Shown: positions 9,939 through 22,204 of the stretch, piece after piece
How the letters are laid out: each line of letters starts with the position of its first letter
Position numbering within the stretch: the stretch's first letter is position 1
Origin: Hysterangium stoloniferum
Lineage: Eukaryota > Basidiomycota > Agaricomycetes > Hysterangiales > Hysterangiaceae
DNA: 64,000 nt
Assembly (NCBI GenBank): GCA_015178975.1
Contig: WHVD01000131.1
Location: 62,001-126,000, forward strand
Direction: 5' to 3'
The notes under the pieces: model-generated
What the model was told of the DNA's origin: nothing
Databases searched by the model: none
The model's input: only the letters and a program-made list of their open reading frames with translations
Made by a program: the position numbers and the translations under genes

Positions 9939-12722
9939 CAACTTAGGTTATGCAACAAGCCTGTTTAGCCAGGAGGAGTGTTAAATTTAGGGACTTACAC
10001 AGGCTCATGGCATAACCCAAAGGAGAAGGACAATAGAGGAGATCAATAATGTAAATGTTTAACCTTGTTTGGACATGTAGGTAGTGGTTAATTTCTTTCC
10101 TTTGTTCCACTATTTGTTCACAAAGTAGTTATAACCATAGATAACACCTCAGTTGATTCTCATTATCCGTCAACTGAGACATATTATCTGTTATAGTTCT
10201 AATACTCCAGCATAAGCCCAGTGGTATCTCAATTACCCTTCTGCTGTCGGACTAGACTTGGATGGAATGAAGGGCAATGCTTGAACGGTGTTCGGGTTTA
10301 ATTTTCCCAGTTGCGGAAATTGTTTGGTCTCAGAGCCAGGTGAGGTAATGGTGGTTACGACCGTCTTTTACAGAGGAATGTGTATCGTGTCCTATCTTGT
10401 GCGTCTATGTCCCCTCTTTTCGTATGTCCACGTCAATTCGAAGACGCCAAATTCACCGAACCATGCCCTCTGAAATGACACCTTGTCCACGCATATCTCA
10501 TCCGCTGCATCGCTCCAGGCATTCACACTTTCGTCCGTGCCCAGATGTCGAATTCTTCAAGATTTGAGGATACTTTGGCTCGCCGCCGTTACGGACACGG
10601 GGCATTCATCCCTCCAATATGCTGCCCCGTCCGTCTCTGTGCCTTAGTCACCTCGCAATTGCACCCTCGTCACCTTCGCATCTACATCCCTCCAATACTG
10701 CCCCGGGCACCTCGCAACTCCACCCTCATCAGGCCTTCGCATCTACATCCCTCCAATACCTAACCTTTGCCGCTCGAGTATGGCCTCCTTTCTCAGTCCG
10801 CAGACTCCCTCACATCCCCAGCCCACGGCGACTTTACAATGGACAAATCTTGGCTCATCCATTACAACGTCCGCCGTTTCTCTACGCATCCATTCTGGCT
10901 ACATAACGCGCCAGTGATGTGCCTTTTGAAGGAGAGTGTGTTAGTGTGTGAGAAGGGAGCTTAAGAGGGCAGGGATTATCCCGAGGGCCGGTGATATTGT
11001 GCGGGATCCGGGTATCATAGATCAGGAGAATGTGGGGAGACTGGTTTGGCATGGCAGCGTATGGTTGTGAGTTCCGTTCCTTCTTTTTCTTCTTTCGGCG
11101 TTTTTTGCTATGATCCGGTCCTCCATTCTGTTCCTCGTGATCTAGACCATAGCTACAGCGCAATGGACGAACTCCAACGCCTCATGCACTCACTCTCCTT
11201 CCAACCGTCCTAGTTACCAAAGCAATTCGCATGAATGGGAGCCCGATATCAGTCGTTGTCTGCAGTTCTGTGCGGTCGTTGGAGGATAGAAGTATAACTG
11301 AAGCTTGAAGCTTGTGTGCCTTCCTCCTTTCCCATAGACGCCACAATTCTCACCATTGCCAATACTTCTGCTCATACCTCGCTATCCCCAAGGCTCAAAC
11401 CACACTGTCCTTGTTCCTCGGCTGGATTCACCGCTCCGGCAAATACTCCCCGGCACGCCGATCCCCGATGCCCGCTTCCACCCCGAGGTCTGGATCAAGC
11501 GCGTTGCAGAGAATGAGAGGATTACATCTAGGAGAATATAAAATTTAAGAAGGCAGATGGAGGCACGTGTCGAAATTGGAGGAAGCATGAATTATCAATT
11601 ATCCTAATGAAATCATTGATCTATCCAATTACTCACCGTGACCGGTTTGTTTCCTAAACGGGACAAAATATTGTTATCGGGTAGCCGCAAAGGCATCTCG
11701 GGCCTGAATAGTGATATTCATTTTAGCCTCCAAAATGGCGCGCTTGCCGACATAGGAAGGTACGTAACACAACACATAGCACCAACTACTGGAGCATGTA
11801 TGTTATTATAAAACTAAATTTGATAGACATATGACCTAATCTGCAATGTTAGAGAACATTAAATCAAATCACTTATCTATGTACTATGGGAGTGTGAAGA
11901 TGGAGGCCTCGTTTTGTGTAACAAATTTATATAATACTATCAAAATATTGATATTCTAAAATTTCTATTCAAATCAGTAATATATGTACAACAACTGGAT
12001 ATTGTACACGAGTTTGAAAGCATTTAAAGTATTTGCACCAGTTGCACTACCCTTCATGCCAAATTCTCCTGATCCCCAAGGCAATCGCAGTTTCATATCC
12101 TCTAACTTACCAGGTCAAAGTTACATGGAAAACGACCAACGTATTATATAGTTCAGGGCACGAGTGAGTGTGTAATTTTCCCTCTATCAAAATGTTCCAA
12201 CTCAAGTTTAAATAGTGGTTCCATATTTTGGGTTAGGCATAAAATGGTGATTCTAAATGTTGTTTTAAACTTGCTTTAAACTTTCACACAACATTTGGCG
12301 TGGGAATATAATGACATCCGCTCTCGCCACGTGCATTCTGGAAGCGCGTAATGCCGTCCGCCCTCAATGATTTATTTTTCTCTGGAGCCCCGTCGGTACG
12401 CCTTCATACGTTCACAAGGGGTAGCGGTTGCCCGCTAAAGCTTTCTCAGCACCTCTTAATGCGTGGCTTCAAATCCACGGCCTCGGAACGCCTGGCAGAA
12501 CTCCACCGTGTGCCACGTCGATAGGTAAACAAATAGCTTACTCGGGGATATAATGCTCAATCCATTGATAAGAGGTGAGGCAATGAAGCTCCCCATGGTA
12601 TTAATTACCTATCAGGTCCTTGATAACTACTTATCGATTGGACGAGATTCCTTGGCACACTACGCTAGCACGGCGTCCCGTTATCCCCCGGTTCATATCC
12701 CGCGACGCTGCCTCATCGCCTC
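9939..12722. other. Low-copy DNA, no gene supported
   Basis: The GC content and CG frequency rise here compared with the repeats on the left, which suggests ordinary chromosomal DNA. Short open stretches at 10545-10906 and 11312-11548 have no recognisable domain. The second is preceded by a pyrimidine-rich stretch ending CCCATAG that could be an intron acceptor. I cannot support a product. Confidence 0.4.
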
Positions 12723-12786
12723 TTAAGCTCACTACTAACTATGGTATCTCCTCTTCTTGAGGATCACTGGGGACCGTACGATTGTC

Positions 12787-14344
12787 ATGGAATCCGGCAG
12801 TGCTTCCCCATCGGCCCCTAAGCTAACCATTCACCACGGTATCTCCTTGAGGACCGCTGAGGACCATACGACCGTCATGGGCTTCAATGAAGAGAATCCC
12901 AATAGTCACAATTCCTTGGACACCCTCGACAACGCGCGGTTAAGTCGCACTGAACGACTAATGGATTTTTTATTTACTGATGTCGACCCGGATTCATCAA
13001 GTTTGCCGTTGGCTGCCTACTGTTACATGACTGGTTTCATGTGCGTTATATCTCATTCCTTATCGCATCTCCGTGAAGCTGACGTAGGGAGGTATTTTAA
13101 AGTGATTCCGTCACTTTCACTGCTGTCTCAGTATGGTGTGGGTTCCAAACGGTGCACATAAATTTTCTTCCTCATTGTTTATCCCGCGTAGTTAACGTTT
13201 GCGACGTGTAGGGTAACACTATAGAAGTGAGTCCATATTTCGATGTGGCTATCAGCAATGTGTAACATGACCAGCTTGCCCTAGCCGTTGCTCGATTGTT
13301 TGCCATGTCGGACGTCCCAGGGCGTCACTTCCGTCTTATTGACCAACAGTCGCTCGCCTCGATCCTAACTTTCCTGGGTGGAGCCTTCCTAGGCAGAATA
13401 GGAGATCATATGGGGAATAGGACAAGAGCGTGGCTTTTCTTGGGGACATTTATCCAGGCCTTATTTACCATGGTCGCATCCATTCTCTTATTCAAGGCCG
13501 GACAGTCGTCATTCAACACTCATGGCCCTACATGGACAGAACCGCTCGGATTTGCTGCTTTGGGTTTTGCGAGTGCTAGTATGGGCTTGCAGGGTATTAT
13601 GGGGAAGCGTGTCAACACCCAATTTGCAACAACGAGTGCGTATATTATTTGGATTCTTTCCGTTATTGCGGCCATGTTAACCGTGTCGTAGTTGTATTGA
13701 CGACGGTGTGGTGCGAACTTATGGCCGAGCCCAAATTATTTCGAGCGTCACTCGTGCGCTCTCGTGATTTAAAGGTGATCGCCGTAGCTTCTTTGTTCGT
13801 CGGTGGTTTTGCTGGCCGAGCACTAGTCGATAAATTCGGTGACAGCGTCACATTCGCTATTGGTGCCGGCATCAGGGTCATCATTGCTTTAATGTGGTTG
13901 TGGGTCCCTAAAAAGCGGCAATCAGAGAATGAGGATGGCGTGAAGGAGATCACGCCTCCCGAAGAGTGAGTGACTACTTTGGTTTATAATGTTAGCTAAC
14001 TCTTTTTTATCAGGAAACCTACATTGTCGGCCTTGCTGCCATGCGAGGCTTGCACTTCTGGGGGCACCCGATCTGCGGCAACGTTAGAGCCAGTTGTGGA
14101 GGTCCTGAAGGAGATGGTAGAGGTAATGCGGAGTTTCCGGCAGGAATACCGGGAGTCAACCGGAGCATGGGAGATATGGAGAAAGAAATGGGAAGATCGG
14201 AGTGAGGATTGGGAAGGAAGAAGTGAACAATTGGAAAGCCTGATGGATAAGGGGAAGGGAAAAGAGAAAGCGCGGGATAATTGGGAGATAGAAGAGTTTA
14301 ATGGGAAAGAAGCGGAGGGGCCGGAAAAGGAGACGTTTAATTGA
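12787..14344 (+). CDS. DUF1275 (YoaK family) membrane protein with charged C-terminal extension
   Basis: A six-exon model gives 427 residues: 12787-13040, 13103-13151, 13212-13226, 13275-13635, 13692-13965 and 14014-14344, all with GT-AG introns of 48-62 nt. Family hallmarks in order are PLAAYCYMTGF, VWCGFQT, the GNT motif after intron 2, LTFLGGAFLGRIGDHMG, GLQGIMGKRVNTQFATT, VLTTVWCELMAEP and GGFAGRALVDKFG. Several helices are hydrophobic, so it should be an integral membrane protein; the family's biochemical function is not established. The last exon adds about 110 residues rich in E, K, R and W (repeats around WEDRSEDWEGRSEQ) that are likely coiled coil and not part of the family core. The first in-frame ATG is 12787, but a near copy of this start region lies 97 nt downstream (ATG 12880), so the start is not certain. 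The frame is open throughout, making this the best-preserved host gene here. Confidence 0.82.
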
Positions 14345-14744
14345 ATAAAATTTGTTTGACCTTAAAATTTGTGTGAGTGTGAAGAGAGCAAGAAAACAAG
14401 AAAATCAGGAGAACCGGAAGGAAACAAGACAAAACAAGAAACGTAATCAAAGACTTCACTGTTGCCTCAATTCAACATACTAATGACTTGCTTGTTCATA
14501 GTTGTTGAGTTCATCCATCAAGCTTGAGTATAGTAGGCGGGACTGGTCGTCCAAACACTACAAAAAGGGCCTTATATCATTTCACAAATTAGTAGGCAAT
14601 TTTCATGTCTCGCTCAATCTTGATCAATAATATTAATGGCCAGTATACATTAATTCAATGAGTACTATGTCCCCCTGTACCATTCCCAGACACTTATATT
14701 AATGGAAATTTCTCCAGCGAAACCAAAGCCAAAGGGGTTTTGCA

Positions 14745-15222
14745 ATGTCATTGGTCCATACTGCTGTCCGTGGACGGGCTAAACAAGAACGCGCAAGTCG
14801 CAACCCACACCGAGGGTTTATTGATTACATCGACAGTCCATTGGAGATTGGCCAACACGATCCTGTTAAGTGGTGTAGGGCATGTTATCCAAGGCATCGA
14901 AGTATTAGAATTCTGGGTTTTACTTTCATTTACAGCGTTACTAGACGCAATTCTCGGCCCTTGCCGAGTGCACATGATTATTTAGCCTTTCAGTTCTGTC
15001 AAACCATGCATTCTCTTCGGTGGATTGACGGATACGAAGGCCCGACCCCAGTTCAAGCCGGACACATTTGAAGTGTTGCAAATCCTAAAGTGCTGCTATC
15101 ATGATACGGATACGCTTCCATTGCCGAGGATGAGACGACGGCATATGATCATACATGGGTTGCGAGAGATGTCGATGCTAATTGATTATATGACTATGAG
15201 TATGTACTCCTTGTACTCCTGA
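14745..15222 (+). pseudogene. hAT transposase C-terminal remnant
   Basis: Two frames contain pieces resembling the C-terminal dimerisation region of fungal hAT transposases: DSPLEIGQHDPVKW followed by a YPRHRSI segment (14825-14910), then FKPDTFEVLQILKCCYHD (15052-15105), compared with the usual ETFEALQ(I/V)LK motif. Frames change and no DDE region is visible upstream, so this is a decayed fragment. No terminal repeats were found. The assignment rests on motif memory alone. Confidence 0.5.
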
Positions 15223-17374
15223 ATTCTGCATATCTACTGGATCCTCTCAGTGCCCGCTCATTTCTGTTGGTAGGAGTTTTTTTGTTTTTTTCTAACTGGG
15301 CACTAAGGCTCGAACTAGCCTGAACCACACCGACCGAACGCAGCCCTCTTCTAGTTCGCGGTTCTCCCTATTGCCTTCCACCCGTCCGGTTCTTCTCGGT
15401 TTGGACGGATACCTCTCAGACCCGGTCCGAACCGAACTTTAGCATCCCTATGTAACTCAAACCATGCGAAAGCAGGGAGACATGTCTTTTGTAATCAACT
15501 CAAAGTAACAGCAGATACGTCGACAGCCACGCATCAATTCCTTGTCCAATAACAAGCAAAGTGTTCACAGACACTGCGCAGTTTGCATCCATGATATTGG
15601 GGAAGAAGCCTGTTCGAGGGGTTCGTGGTGAGGTGCATTTGACATATAGCATAGCTGTTCAATATTAGTACTTGTTTTTCTATCATTCTCGGTAATTCTT
15701 GCCTCAGCATCAGTAAAATATTTATTTCACACAAGACCTCCGAAGCTCCGGCACTCTATGAGTTCCAGGGGGGGACATCGAGATAAAAACGATTTTTAGA
15801 TCTACTCACGTCAGAGCAACAGCAGTAGTTATCCCGATAAACTGACCCTGCGTACATGGCTTCCCACATACCACCATAAACCGAGAGGGCGGGGGACTAC
15901 GTATGGCGACATGAGATCGATACACCCTCAATTTATTCCTTGGTCAAAGCCCGTGGCGGATGATGCTTTGTTTTATTGCGGAATGCGGTCCTGGAAGGGA
16001 AATTTAATTCCACGATGAATATTGTTCCCTTCAGCATGCGATCTGTTGCGCCAGTGAGAATTGTTTATTGGGCGTACATTTTCAAGAATTACATCCTGGT
16101 AGTTACTGTCATCTGAAGTATCAGGAACTTGGTGTCCTTAAAGACTGATATTCTTTTCAGCCACTATTGCTCATAGCAAGATTCCCTATAACGTTGAATA
16201 TTTTGTTGGGTCTATTGGGCTGTAGAACATTGATATTAGACTGACTCAATGAGGCAACACACTTGGTGGAAGTCATAAGACTCCCCCCCAAGAGTTAAAA
16301 TTTGATTAACTGTTCAATAGGATGAAAAGGTGTCTAAGATATATATAAATGAAGAGTAGCTTGGTGGGGGTGAAGTCAACCTCAAACTTTTTACCATCAA
16401 ATTTGGTGTGAATTGTGATGCCTATTGAGTGGTAAAAATTCATGACTTGTTCATTACCTGTTGTTGGGGAATGTGCCACCCAGGGCAGATGTCCCTTCCA
16501 CTTAAGGTGTGGGGGGAATGAGAGGGAACTAGGCAGAAGACTGGGAGGTCTGTACATACTTAACTGGGGGTCTGGGTCTACAAAACAAGTAGAGCTTGGC
16601 TTTAATGTATGTGTTGTGCCCTCACACAAACTGTCAAGCTGCTTCAGTATTTTGAAACAAGAAAATAGTATGCAATAGAATTAAAGTCAGCACTTAGCTA
16701 AATCAACCAGGGGCCAGAATGCTAAGGATTGAATGGGTATGAGTCTCCACTGGCTGAGGGCTTCTTGTCAAAGATTAAGTAGAGAGTAGGGTTACTTAAA
16801 TCAATATTCAAACTGAAGATAAACAGAATACAGGGTAAGGGTTTTATACTAAGGTGAGATGGGTGATCAGGAGGCTGATCATGGAGGTAAGAAGACAAAC
16901 ATGTCAGAAGAGGCAAGTAATGGAACAAGGGATAGAACAGAAGAATACAAAATGATTTGAGGTGGCAAACGAGGTGTACATGTAGAATGGATGAAGGGAA
17001 AGTGTCAGGATGGGAGTGGAATGTTAACATACATGTAATCTCATACATGTATTGCACAGTTGCTTACATAATCAATCAGTGATGTGTTCTTGATCCACTG
17101 TGTGTGTGCATTGTTTTAACATGGAATGGGATGACCAAAATGGTAATGTATAGAAAATGAAGTGGTGGGATGCCACAGGGAGTGTCACTACAACCAGGGG
17201 TACCAATATCAGATTGCTGGAGAGTTACCAGAGTGAGAACAAGTTGTAGGGGCCCCAAAAATGGGGTTCCTAACACTTAAGTGAATAATGTTGTTTTTTA
17301 TCATGCATGCCTGTTGAATATAGAAATTTGAAATTTGAAATTTCCTTTTCAATGACTCTTGTGCTTTCTCTTCC
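15223..17374. other. Unassigned; possible MITE at 15296-15452 and an LTR-like motif
   Basis: No gene is supported. At 15296-15452 the ends GGGCACTAAGG and CTTTAGCATCCC are weakly inverted and enclose CCGAACCGAAC-rich sequence, which may be a small MITE; no clear duplication is present. At about 16587 AGCTTGGCTTTAATGTATG resembles the conserved LTR stem-loop motif, so a very old LTR may lie in 16.5-17.3 kb, but its ends cannot be set. Confidence 0.35.
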
Positions 17375-17410
17375 ACTTCAGTGGAAGTCCAAAAGATGAA
17401 AGGTACCAGG

Positions 17411-18899
17411 TATTACGACCGTGTCACAACCCGACGGTCCCCGAGGATATTGCCACCTATCAATGTTTCAAGTTATCGCTCAAGTCATCGCATTCAAAAC
17501 CATTGGTCGCCCAATGCTGATGTATGCTTTCATGGGCATCAAACCCCATTTACACCCCCCATCAAAAATACTTGTACTATCTGGTTATACTCTGATATGT
17601 CCCTTTTTATTATGATGATCCATTCTACTCTATGTTTCACATATGCCTATATATACTTGTAACCCTTGGACGATTTCCTTTTCTCGTAATTCCGCTCTCG
17701 GTTAATCACAGCCTCTGAACTTATCATAACCTTCCCATTCCTAGTCAAGTTTATTTGTCAAATAATGTTTCTGCTCTTCCCTTAGTTAGTATTTTCTAGA
17801 TGCTGAATACTTGTATATGAACCTGCTGTAGTTGTAGTTACTAGGCAATCAGAATATCGACTCAGAACACCCACATACATCTCTAGAAGTCTTATACTAA
17901 GTATTCTGCTCTCCACCTTCGCATGCACTTGCCCACTCTTGGTCCCTGACCCCTTGGCCCGACACTCGACTTATCCTTTGGTCCCAATCAGTAACTGACA
18001 GTGAGGTACTTGTTAGGACTAGTCTTCACCTATCTGAAATTTAAGGACACCTGATGGTTATTTGCAAGAGCACAGCATATAAGCTGAAGCCAAGTCCTTC
18101 CATTCTGTTAAGACTGTGTCACAACCCTATCAGTCCCGAGGTTACTGCCACTTATCAACGGTTTCAAGTCACCACTTCGGAAACCATCGGCCCCCGAAGC
18201 TGACGTATGCTTTTGCGATGATCAAACTCCATTTACACCCACATCAAAATACTCGTATTGTCTGGTTAAACTTTTGATACGTCCCTTTCATTATGTTGAT
18301 CCATTCTATCCTATGTTTCACATATGTCTATCTATATTTGTAGTCCTTGAACTATTTCCTTTTACCTTGAACTATTTCCTTTTATCGTAATTCCGCTCTC
18401 GGTTATCATCAGCCTCCAAACTAATCATAAACTTCCCATTCCTAGTCAAGCTTATTGTTAATACCATTTTCCACCCTTCTCCCCGTTAGTATTTTCTAGA
18501 CACCTGTTACTTGTATATGAACCCGCTGTAGTTGTAGTTACTAGGCAATCAGAATATCGACTCAGAATACCCTCATACATCTGTAACGGTCTCATACTAA
18601 GAATCCCCCCTTCCGCCTTCGCGTGTGCTCACCTACTCCCAGCCCCGACCCCTTGGCCAACACACGACTTATCCTTCGGTCCCGATCGGTATCCCACCGA
18701 AAGGAACCCTTTAGGATTAGTCTTTGCCCATCCGAAATCTAAGGACACCCTATGGATATTTGTGGGGGCGCAGCACATAAGCTGAAGCCAAGTCCTTCTG
18801 ATCGGTCCCTGTCGGCCACCGACATTAGTCAGTTTTCAGTTCTTAACACATTCAGTCCCCGTTGGCCTACCAAGATTAGTCAGTTTTCAGTTCTTAACA
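17411..18899 (+). repeat. Solo LTR, family A (outer), carrying a second family A LTR
   Basis: Starts TATTACGACCGTGTC (first TG decayed to TA) and ends TTCTTAACA, flanked by a perfect CCAGG duplication (17406-17410 and 18900-18904). The last about 45 bp (18854-18899) are separated from the rest by the inner LTR. Opposite in orientation to the intact element. Confidence 0.88.
18106..18848 (+). repeat. Solo LTR, family A (inner), nested in the outer LTR
   Basis: A 743-bp LTR starting TGTTAAGACTGTGTC and ending TTCTTAACA, flanked by CATTC on both sides (18101-18105 and 18849-18853). It lies inside the U5 end of another family A LTR in the same orientation, so the locus looks like a tandem LTR pair but is a true nested insertion. 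Confidence 0.9.
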
Positions 18900-19520
18900 C
18901 CAGGTGAACTTCACCATTGGAATCCTGGATAGATAAAATCACACCTAGTACATAGTCAGAAGTGTCTGTTTCCACAATGACTGGTACATCTGGTTCTTAA
19001 TGAGAGAGAATCAAAGTGGAAGAGAAAGCATTTTTCAAAAGATTGAAAGCTGCATGAACTTGTCAGTGAAAACCCACAGAGTGTTCTTATGAATGAACAC
19101 AAGTAAGGGGAGAAGTAATGTTTGAGAAGACTGGTAAAAATTGGCAAACCTGAGGAAAGATTGACTGTTTTTAACCTTATGAGATTCAGGCCACTCCTTG
19201 ATGACTTGTACTTTGGCCTCATCCATCCAGAGTCCATCAGGACCCATCATAAAGCCTAGGTATTCAATAAAATTTGTGTCAAAAGTGCATTTTGTACTGT
19301 TTGCAAAAAGGCCATTTTGTTGGAGTCTCCAGAGAACTTCACAGACCATTTTGTCATGTACAGTGTGGTGATCAGAGTAGATAAGGATTTCATTTAAATA
19401 AACATAAACAATAACACATACATCAGGCATGTCAGAGAAAATATTGTTAAAAAAAACACTGGAAAACAGGGGGGCATTGGTGAGTGTGAAGGCATAACCA
19501 ACAATTCAAACACCCCATAG

Positions 19521-20267
19521 TGTTAAGGGTGTGTACATGGAGGTTTCTGGAGAAACCCACAGGAAAGCCAGTAGGACTTGGCTTCAGCTTATAGGCTGCA
19601 CCCTTGCGAGATCATCTTGTCCAATTTCAAACAGGCAGATGGGAATCCCAGGGAGTCCGGGCAGGGTTCGTGGGTCGAGCAGTCGGGGAGTTGAGATAGA
19701 TAAATCGGAGGTCGAGTGATAGATGCATTGGAGCCCATGGGCTCCAACTAGTAAGAGCGGTGTGATTCAAAGAGGAGTTTAGAGTGGAAAATATACTAAG
19801 ATTACTGGGGAGAATCTAAGCTGATTTTCTGACTGGATTGTATGTACAACATCTGCCAGACTATATAGACTGTGGAATGAATAACATACCAAATCCAGTA
19901 ATAATGAAAACGAGACTAACAAACATAAAATGAGATAAGTAAACACCAAACTTGGTGTTAGGAATGGGACAGAACAGAGAGGAGTCCGAATCATGACAGG
20001 TCATAAAACCATAATGGGAATGGAGTGGGAGCAGAGGCTGAATTGTGACAGGTCATTTGACTATAACAGGAATGGGGCTCAGGTAGAGGGATGACAGGTT
20101 TTCCGAGCAGGGTCCGGTGACTGACGCATGAAGTAACAAAGCCAAACGTGGACAGGTCTGACGTATGGAGTCCAGCAGGAATTCTGGTAAACTGACAATT
20201 GGTGTGTATAGGGTACAGGTGCATATACGTTAGTGCCCGGAGTCCAGTGGGAATTCTGGTCATAACA
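19521..20267 (-). repeat. Solo LTR, family B, nested in RT
   Basis: A 747-bp repeat starting TGTTAAGGGTGTG and ending CTGGTCATAACA, flanked by CATAG on both sides (19516-19520 and 20268-20272). The RT sequence continues across it. It carries the stem-loop (about 19579) and the self-primer complement ATTTTCTGACTG. Confidence 0.92.
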
Positions 20268-21215
20268 CATAGTAGGTACAGAACATGGAGTCCACTTGTC
20301 ACCTTCAGCCATCCAGACTAGTTGGTATACATGTTTGAGGTCTATCTTGGTTTAAATCTGGGCATTCTGTAGAGCATTGAGTAAATTGGAAATAAGTAGG
20401 AGTGGATACTTATCTTTCCATGTGACTGCATTGAGTCCTCTGAATTCAATACAAAGTCTGAGGGATCTGTCCTGTTTCTTGATGAAAAGGATGGGTGCTC
20501 TGAAAAAAGACTTGGATGGCCAAATGAATCTTATGGACAGATGTTTATCTAGGAACTCTCAGATTGATGAGAGTTCTTAGGAGGAAAGTGGGTAGATTGG
20601 TCCAAGAGGTGGCATTGCACCATCATCATGTTGATTTTTAAATCAAATGGTCTGTGAGATCCAAGCCAGTCAACTTTATGCTTACTGAAAATATCCATGA
20701 ACTCATGGTATTTCTCCAGGATACCTTCTAGGTCTGCAATAGGCTTGGATTTCAGAGTTGTAAAATATCCAATTGCTTCATCAACTTTCAAATTGCTTGT
20801 GAACATTTGAGAATCTTCCAACTTGGTAGCCCTAATAAAAGCTGCTGCATTAATGAGGGAAATACATAGGTCAAATCGCTGTGGGTTCCATGGAAGCCAG
20901 ATTCACCTTGGAGGCAAGGGGTGCCAAAAGGGCTATGGATGATACTGTACAATCTTTTCACCTGCCATGGGAATCCAGAGTGTAATACTGCCCAAAAGCC
21001 AGTCAATCAACAGATTGTATCAGTGAGCCAGTTATGTCCTAGGATGACCATGCAACTCAAGTCCAACTGCATCACATAAAGAGTGACTGTCTGAGGTGTT
21101 CTGCATGGAATATGCAGGTTGCAAGCTTGGGTAATAACTGAAGTGCTTGTATCATCAAAGGTCAGAGTGAAATTAAGTTTACTGATGGTTAAGTCTCCAA
21201 GAGGTCTTTGTTAGA

Positions 21216-21494
21216 GTATGATACTACAGCTCTAACATAGTCTATTATGTTGCCTATATCTTTCTGATATCTGTAGTATTTTTCCCAGCACTGTAGGTGC
21301 AGTATTTAGTGAGTTACTTAATTTAGTAACTTCTGTATAAGTGCTAAGGTAACCACCAGTACTGTAGGTGTGGGAAAGTCTCCTTAGTGTTTATTTTCCA
21401 ATCACACTCACAGGGATGTTCTGCAAAGCTATATTCAACTGTTTTAATAGGTCATGGGCCCAGCTTCTATGTAAACCAGTACATTCAATTGTTA
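21216..21494. other. Spacer, nothing recognised
   Basis: No gene or repeat was recognised between the pol remnant and the MITE. Confidence 0.45.
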
Positions 21495-21706
21495 CAGTAG
21501 GCAACAAAACCGTTTGGATGTTTCTTTGTTTTGGAAAGACCCTTTAGCATTAGCCCAAAATAAATTCTGGAAATTCTGAATAAATTATGATAAATGCTCT
21601 AATATCACAAAATGTTGATTACATAACCATGATGTCATATGTCCATTTATGGCAATGTAATAATAGGATTAATGAAGCTTGTACATCTGAACGGTTTTGT
21701 TGCCTG
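21495..21706. mobile_element. Mariner-type MITE
   Basis: A 212-bp sequence with inverted ends CAGTAGGCAACAAAACCG and CGGTTTTGTTGCCTG, flanked by TA on both sides (21493-21494 and 21707-21708). CAGT ends with TA duplications are typical of Tc1/mariner elements. There is no coding content. It lies next to the 3' end of a Tc1 transposase fragment, so it could alternatively be that element's terminal region folded on itself. Confidence 0.55.
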
Positions 21707-21731
21707 TATTTTATAAACCCTATATACTAAA

Positions 21732-22204
21732 CTAGTACTTGGTATACCCTCCCTTGGCCTTAATTACAGCTTCAACTCTTCTAGGCATATTTTTTACCAA
21801 GTTCAGACACACCTCTTTTGGTATCTTCTCCCATTCCACTTGACAGTGCTTCCAAAGCTCCTCCACTCCACTAGGTAGTGTGTTGTAGTCAGTTAGCCTC
21901 ATTTTCAAGGGTTTAGATTTGGAGACTGTGCTGGTCATTGCATAACAGTATAGCCATGGTCATCAAACCACTTTTGAGCAGTTTTCTGGTATGCTTTGGC
22001 CCATTATCATGTTGGAAGATGGTATCACATGGAGTTTCTTTGTAAAACTCAAGGGATTGCTGAAGTTCATCCTCCAAGATGGAGCAGTAAAGCTGTGGAT
22101 CCATCTTCCCTTCAATCCTAATGGCAAATCCAATGCCTTCCCAATGCATGCAACCACACATCATCACACTACTACCACCAAACCTCAATGATCCCTCCTC
22201 AAAG
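21732..22204 (-). pseudogene. Tc1-type transposase, C-terminal half
   Basis: Minus-strand fragment of a Tc1/mariner DDE transposase. It contains SVMMCGCMHWEGIGFAIRIE, ILEDELQQSLEFYKETP, the second catalytic aspartate in IFQHDNGPKHT, and the C-terminal MPRRVEAVIKAKGGYTKY. The segment with the third acidic residue (normally SPDLNPIEH) is frameshifted. The N-terminal half, with the DNA-binding domains and first aspartate, is absent: at 22204 it is fused directly to plus-strand gag. Confidence 0.8.

Larger units (their letters stand above)
17375..21215 (-). pseudogene. Decayed Gypsy pol (RNase H, RT, protease) split by three LTRs
   Basis: Minus-strand pol aligned to the intact element: protease and linker at 21215-20800, RT N-terminal part at 20820-20273, RT core and connection at 19515-18905 (VYLNEILIYSDHHTVHD in place of the YLDD motif, FIEYLGFMMGPDGLWMDEAKVQVI), and RNase H fragment at 18904-18900 and 17410-17375. 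It is interrupted by LTRs at 17411-18899 (itself carrying 18106-18848) and 19521-20267. The YLDD catalytic aspartates read as YLNE. Multiple stops and frameshifts are present, and CG is replaced by TG/CA relative to the intact copy. Confidence 0.85.

Noticed and set aside
10545..11548. Several overlapping P/S/R-rich frames suggesting a gene
   Set aside because: No domain, no consistent splice model and several equally good frames. Left as unassigned DNA.
12411..12480. A tRNA-like stretch with a B-box-like GGCTTCAAATCCACGG
   Set aside because: The A box and acceptor stem do not fit, and the base before the supposed GCT anticodon is not T. No cloverleaf could be formed.
16459..17275. A possible LTR from TGTTGTTGGGG to TTCCTAACA
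   Set aside because: Flanking bases TTACC and CTTAA do not match, and only one short motif resembles the known LTRs.
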